DNA of 64,000 nt from Xanthostigma xanthostigma (Eukaryota; Arthropoda; Insecta; Raphidioptera; Raphidiidae), in assembly GCA_963575645.1 (NCBI GenBank), contig OY754472.1, positions 930,001 to 994,000 of the forward strand, in the 5' to 3' direction. The notes beneath the pieces are model-generated. The model saw nothing but the letters and a program-made list of their open reading frames with translations. It was not told where the DNA came from and ran no database searches. The position numbers and the translations under genes are program-made. Below are positions 36,679 through 64,000 of the stretch, in pieces. Position 1 is the first letter of the stretch. Each line of letters begins with the position of its first letter.

Positions 36679-37300
36679 CTAGCGGCCCTGTACGTGCTTC
36701 GCTACGTATAAAGTGAAATAATAAAACAATTTAATTGGAACATCTATCTATCTATCTATTTTATTAATTGCTAGCTATTTTAAAATATACATGGGCGTAT
36801 ATGTGTGTATGTCGAGCACTCCGGCTGCGCCGTCGTGCTCGAAAAAAAAATAGCGTAAAGTATTCGTGGATAACTGGTCTTTAAAACACTTGCTCTATTT
36901 CGAGCACTCCGGCTGCGCCGTTGTGCCGAGCAGTTTTAAACGATATTCAGTTTTTTTACATCCTCGATCTAGATATATGGTTGTTAAGTACGTTGCGCCA
37001 TCTATTGAATATTCACTCAATCCAGTGAACAGGTATTGCCATCTTATATGGTTGTTAAGTTCGTTGCGCCATCTATTGAATATTCACTCAATCCAGTCAA
37101 CAGATAATTATGACTGTCAAGGAATAGACAAATAATTTGCAATAAAATAATATTGCGACTATAAATTGAAATGTAAGCTATCCTATCTTTCAAGTTGGGT
37201 CGAATTGCACACGGTGTGCAAATCAAATTTAAAATCGGTTCAGTAGTTTAGGAGTTCATCGCGGACAAACATGTGACACGTAATTTTTATATATTAAGAT
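36679..37300 (-). mobile_element. Non-autonomous Helitron, family H2, copy 2
   Basis: Reverse complement begins TCTTAATATATAAAAATTAC and ends CACGTACAGGGCCGCTAG, then T. P1 copy 2 provides the unfilled arrangement. It contains paired blocks CGAGCACTCCGGCTGCGCCG and a (ATCT)n tract. Confidence 0.88.
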
Positions 37301-37500
37301 AATCTAGTTTTGAATTACAGAATAAGTATAGAAATTGCCAGAAGTGCACTGATTTTTCGCAACATTAGCGCCTTCTGGCGGCTCTTTATCTTCCGCCTAG
37401 CCTTCTGGCAAGTTTTTCCCTACTTACTTGTACTATCTTCTATTATTCTGCAAATTTTCAGCTCTGCACCGAGTCACCCATTTTCTCCGTAGCTAGCTCT

Positions 37501-38510
37501 CCGTCTATTTGTTCGTCTACTTTACTACAAAGTAACGAGGAGGCCACTGGCACATTTTTATCGTGAACCCTCTAGTACACAAAAAATTAATTCAATCTCC
37601 CCGACAAAAAGGAGCGTTGACTTCCCCTATCCCTTATCTTCGAGAGAAAAATTTTATCGACATTTCGAAATACCTAGAAAACGAGGAAGAAATCTGAAGA
37701 CGGCTAAATTAAAACAACACTGATTTTTGTAGATTTTTGTAGAGTGGTGCGCTGTACATCCACTAATTGTTTAATTCTATCGTGGGGCCTCTGCCTTTTT
37801 GCAAGTATTGCCGCCGTTAGTACGGGCGCATTATTTTTATTTTTAAATAATCCCAAAAATCGATGTCGAATGGAAACTTTTTAGTGCCTTAATTAAAAAA
37901 CCTCCGTCTCAAAGTGTCGCGTCATACAGAAATACATAGTCTTCGCTCCGTTATAATAAAATAAACATAAAACCGAAGAGGAAAAGCAAAATTAAAAAAA
38001 ACACTGCATTTTATTATCAATTTTTATTTTTCTCGGCGATAATAAATTTTACGAACTTTTCCTACAACGATTATTTTATTATTACAATAATATAATACAA
38101 TATTTATAACCAATACATAAATATATATATTTCTATAGGACAATTAAAAAAAAAAATACTTATAATTGTATCAACAATAACTTACAATGTTCAATAATAT
38201 AATGAACACCACATAATTTGTCATAATATTTTATTTAATCTATTTCTCCTATCTAATTTGAGAACAATATTTTGTTGAGTAAATAATGGGTTATTAATAT
38301 CTGCTGGATTAAAATAAAAATCTATGGGTACTCCCATGCTATCGTAATACAATCAAATTTGCTATTAAATAAACAAAACACTGCTGAACTCAAAGGTCTC
38401 AAAAACTGAAGCAGTTCACCATTTTCCCAGTAGGTAGGTAAACATCGCCCTCACTTAGTAACAGGCTGTTTTAAGGGCAGTTGACTCACCGACGATAAAT
38501 ATTTAAATAA
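37501..38510. other. AT-rich stretch, nothing recognised
   Basis: No gene or clear repeat beyond A/T tracts. Confidence 0.5.
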
Positions 38511-38522
38511 ATAATAGGCGCG

Positions 38523-38736
38523 TTTGGTATCGTGCACCAGTGTAAAAAGTGTTAACACTCGACACTATTTGCGTTCGTTATACAAAAGTGTAAAAACAAC
38601 TTGTTTTTCTGTATGTACAATCTATTCAGAACATTGTCAGAATCACTAGTCCGTTTGTTACAAGTGTACCAACAGTTTACACTTTTCGGTGTAAATTTCA
38701 CCGAGTTGGCTACACTGCACTAATAAACCAAACACA
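38523..38736. mobile_element. Probable MITE, GTTTGGT ends
   Basis: GCGTTTGGTATCGTGCACCA..GTGTAAAAAGTG at the left is inverted at the right as ACACTTTTCGGTGTAAA ... GTGCA-like ... ACCAAACAC, about 210 bp. Confidence 0.5.
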
Positions 38737-39355
38737 TCTAATATATTTAGTACACTATGTCACTTGAGTGCAAGCAAACGGAGACCAAAACCAAGTTTGC
38801 TATTGTCGAGCAATGACGTAGCAATGTTTAACTTACAAACATTGCTACAATGGCGGATTGCTTCACTTTTACAATCAATTATTTAAAAAATAACATGGCT
38901 GAAATTAATTAAAAACAAAAACCGTCACGTCACATTTCAATCGTCAGTAATATTATCGTGTTTACGATTATTTAGTTATAACGTTATAATTACAATATTT
39001 ACGAGATAAATTTCCATAATGTGATTCAACATCTGATTTCAGTGAAATTACATGAAGTTTTGTTTTTTACACTGTTTCGTCTCCAAATATAGACTAACAA
39101 AACAGAGGTGAAGGCTTTAAAAATTTCAAAAATTACACGTTTAATACTTTTGACATTAATAGTGATTATATTTATTCGTTATTCATACACGAATTTTTGC
39201 CCAAACAGATAACAGAATCCGAGCAATCAACGTTGAAGTTATAGCTTGTGGTTTATCGGTTTGTCTACTATTCTCGTATTGCTTGTTTCAATATTTTATT
39301 GTGAAACATCAAAAAACATGTGTATATTATTAATATATTCAGACTTATCCTTAAG
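38737..39355. other. AT-rich stretch, nothing recognised
   Basis: No gene or element identified. Confidence 0.45.
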
Positions 39356-39580
39356 AAAAAAAAGTTGGTTGTCTGTAAAGTCGGTTTACGGACGATAGTT
39401 TTACGTGATAACGTATTCTGCTCGAATAATACATAACCTAAATTTTAGTAGCTGTCAAACTTGGGCCGATGTGCGCGGAACGTGACACATTTCGGAACGT
39501 GATACATTTCGGAACGTGACACTTTTTCGTGCATGCAGCCGGTGTTTCATCAATTTATAAGACGTTATCACGTCAAAAAT
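39356..39580 (+). repeat. Repeat family A, copy 6 (short form)
   Basis: Ends TTGGTTGTCTG and ACGTTATCACGTCAAAA; short centre with CAAACTTGGGCCGA and a repeated GGAACGTGA(C/T)AC word. Confidence 0.85.
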
Positions 39581-39936
39581 TAAAATTTCACCTCTGGTAA
39601 CTACACAGAATTATTTATAACGTGTTGAAGAAAAATACAGAACGATGGGCAAAATACCTACAAATCTATGACAAATGTACAGAATGCCATAATATAAAGA
39701 AAAAGAAAATTGAAGTCCGTTTTCAAAAATGTGCCCAAAAATTGTTCAAAATATTAAAATTAATATTGTACAAGGAGATCCTGAAACAGACTTGATTATA
39801 AACAAAAAAAAAATAATAATAATAATAGTAAATTGTGTTACAAGGGCACAAAATTGACGATTGCGAACGAGGGTTGCGTTTGCCAGTCACACAGCAGGGT
39901 GACACTCATCCGAGTCGCAATCTTCAATTTCCTTCT

Positions 39937-40128
39937 AGTAACGAAGCACTTTTCGTAGCAAGTGCATTGAAAGAACAACGATAGACATTAACAAAAAAGC
40001 CACGAATATTTTTGAACTGCGCATGCGCGACTTATGTCATTGAGAGTGAACTTTCGACCTTGAAAACAAGTGTATTGTAACGATGTACTTTCAATGCACG
40101 AATCGCAAAAAAGTGCGTTTTCAACACC
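39937..40128. repeat. Hairpin repeat near the WDR7 3' end
   Basis: AACGAAGCACTTTTCG..GTGCATTGAAAG and, inverted, CTTTCAATGCACGAAT..AAAAAGTGCG about 90 bp apart. It lies 310-500 bp downstream of the WDR7 stop and could be within its 3' UTR. Confidence 0.6.
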
Positions 40129-40440
40129 AATTCAGTGCAAATACTTATTGTGAAAATAAATGCGACAACCTGAAAAGGCCAGGTTTTTTATTCTTACTTC
40201 GTTTATTTGAATCACATAAATTATATGTGCTTATAAGTTACAAATTCACGAGTATTTTGAATAATTTAGTTAACAGAATACATTTCGCATACAAACTCGC
40301 CATTAAAAACATTTTTATAACCTAACTTTCGTGCGATTTGTTTTGCAGCATACTTCACATATAACAAAAAAATAATATTTGAATAATAACAGTACGACTA
40401 CTAAAAAATAAGGACTTTTTTAACGAATACATTAATAATT

Positions 40441-63602
<23,162 letters not shown>

Positions 63603-64000
63603 CTTTAAAAAAATGGAAGGATCCATTCAATCTTTTTGTTCTACGGTGTATCGATGTCATAATAGTTATTGGCGTAACTAGTAGTCTAAGTCATTCATCG
63701 CGCTGACAGGTCATGACTTAGCCTACAAGTTACGCCCATAATTTTATTCAACAATTGCGCGTTATTCATGTTTTATTTATTGTTATTAATGAGATGTTGT
63801 AAATATCTATTTATTTCTTTATAAAAAAAAACTGTCAATACTAACAGCACCAAACAGCACGATTCATTGTTTTGGTTTGAGGTTAGCCGGTTATGAATAA
63901 ACTCCATGTCGAAAACATTCGGCCTCTCAATTTTAGCCTCAATGGGTAACAACGGAGTTGTTGTTACCTACTATTTCGTTACGACTCAGAAAATAGTTAC
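63603..64000. other. WDR7 intron at right edge
   Basis: No exon found; the upstream WDR7 exons must lie beyond the window. TAGTAGTCTAAGTCA and TGACTTAGCCTACAA near 63685-63725 form a weak inverted repeat. Confidence 0.5.

Larger units (their letters stand above)
36074..37500. mobile_element. Palindromic MITE P1, copy 1, with Helitron and fold-back insertions
   Basis: Arms begin AGAGCTGGCTACGG and end CCGTAGCTAGCTCT. The right arm is interrupted by Helitron H2 (36679-37300) and the loop by fold-back family B (36451-36540). The left flank has TA. Lies directly after the HINT1 3' end. Confidence 0.88.

Noticed and set aside
63603-63626. Start codon of WDR7 at 63626 (MDPSIFLK)
   Set aside because: The ATG lies in intron sequence just before the acceptor; the family has about 160 more residues upstream.

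Overview
The window looks like AT-rich nuclear DNA of an insect. The order cannot be fixed from the sequence. The evidence is spliceosomal introns with GT..AG ends, two conserved animal genes, and a dense mix of non-autonomous DNA transposons (Helitrons, Tigger/pogo, hAT, Harbinger-like, hairpin MITEs) typical of insect genomes. There are no operons, no rRNA and no CRISPR array.

Only two protein genes can be supported. HINT1 (+ strand, two exons, 35386-35903) encodes a complete 126-residue histidine-triad nucleotide hydrolase. WDR7 / Rabconnectin-3 beta (- strand, 63602 down to 40441) is represented by 24 exons encoding the last 1329 residues of the protein. About 160-170 N-terminal residues lie beyond the right edge. 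All 24 exons join in frame with no stop (3990 nt including the stop codon). The two genes are convergent and separated by about 4.5 kb of repeats. They are not functionally linked as far as is known: HINT1 is a small nucleotide phosphoramidase, while WDR7 works with DMXL/rabconnectin-3 alpha on V-ATPase assembly and vesicle acidification.

Layout: 1-35 kb is a gene-free transposon graveyard. It holds H2 Helitron (1.5-2.1 kb), nested MITEs (3.5-7.4 kb), a TTAA-flanked element (9.5-10.9 kb), hAT-like ATCCG-rich elements with 8-bp target duplications (13.0 and 20.9 kb), a pogo-like element carrying a Helitron (14.1-15.1 kb), a Helitron inserted in a hairpin with a tRNA-Lys-complementary core (15.9-16.6 kb), an inverted-repeat block with Helitrons and a tRNA-Lys relic (24.7-26.3 kb), GCGC-rich nested palindromes (26.9-27.3 kb), a Harbinger-like element carrying a MADF fragment (27.5-28.1 kb), and a 2-kb inverted-repeat block (30.7-32.8 kb). 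35-36 kb is HINT1. 36-40 kb is a palindromic element split by a Helitron, then AT-rich DNA. 40.4-64 kb is WDR7, with nearly every large intron carrying one or more MITEs.

The most informative observations come from pairs of copies inside the window that act as filled and empty sites for each other. Another is a MITE whose end abuts, and appears to supply the pyrimidine tract of, the splice acceptor of a WDR7 exon. Two deleted Tigger elements keep recognisable transposase ends, and a 1.3-kb long-TIR element carries an unrecognised Cys/His-rich frame. I did not find a clearly new cellular system; the novelty here is in the mobile elements and their effect on the host gene.
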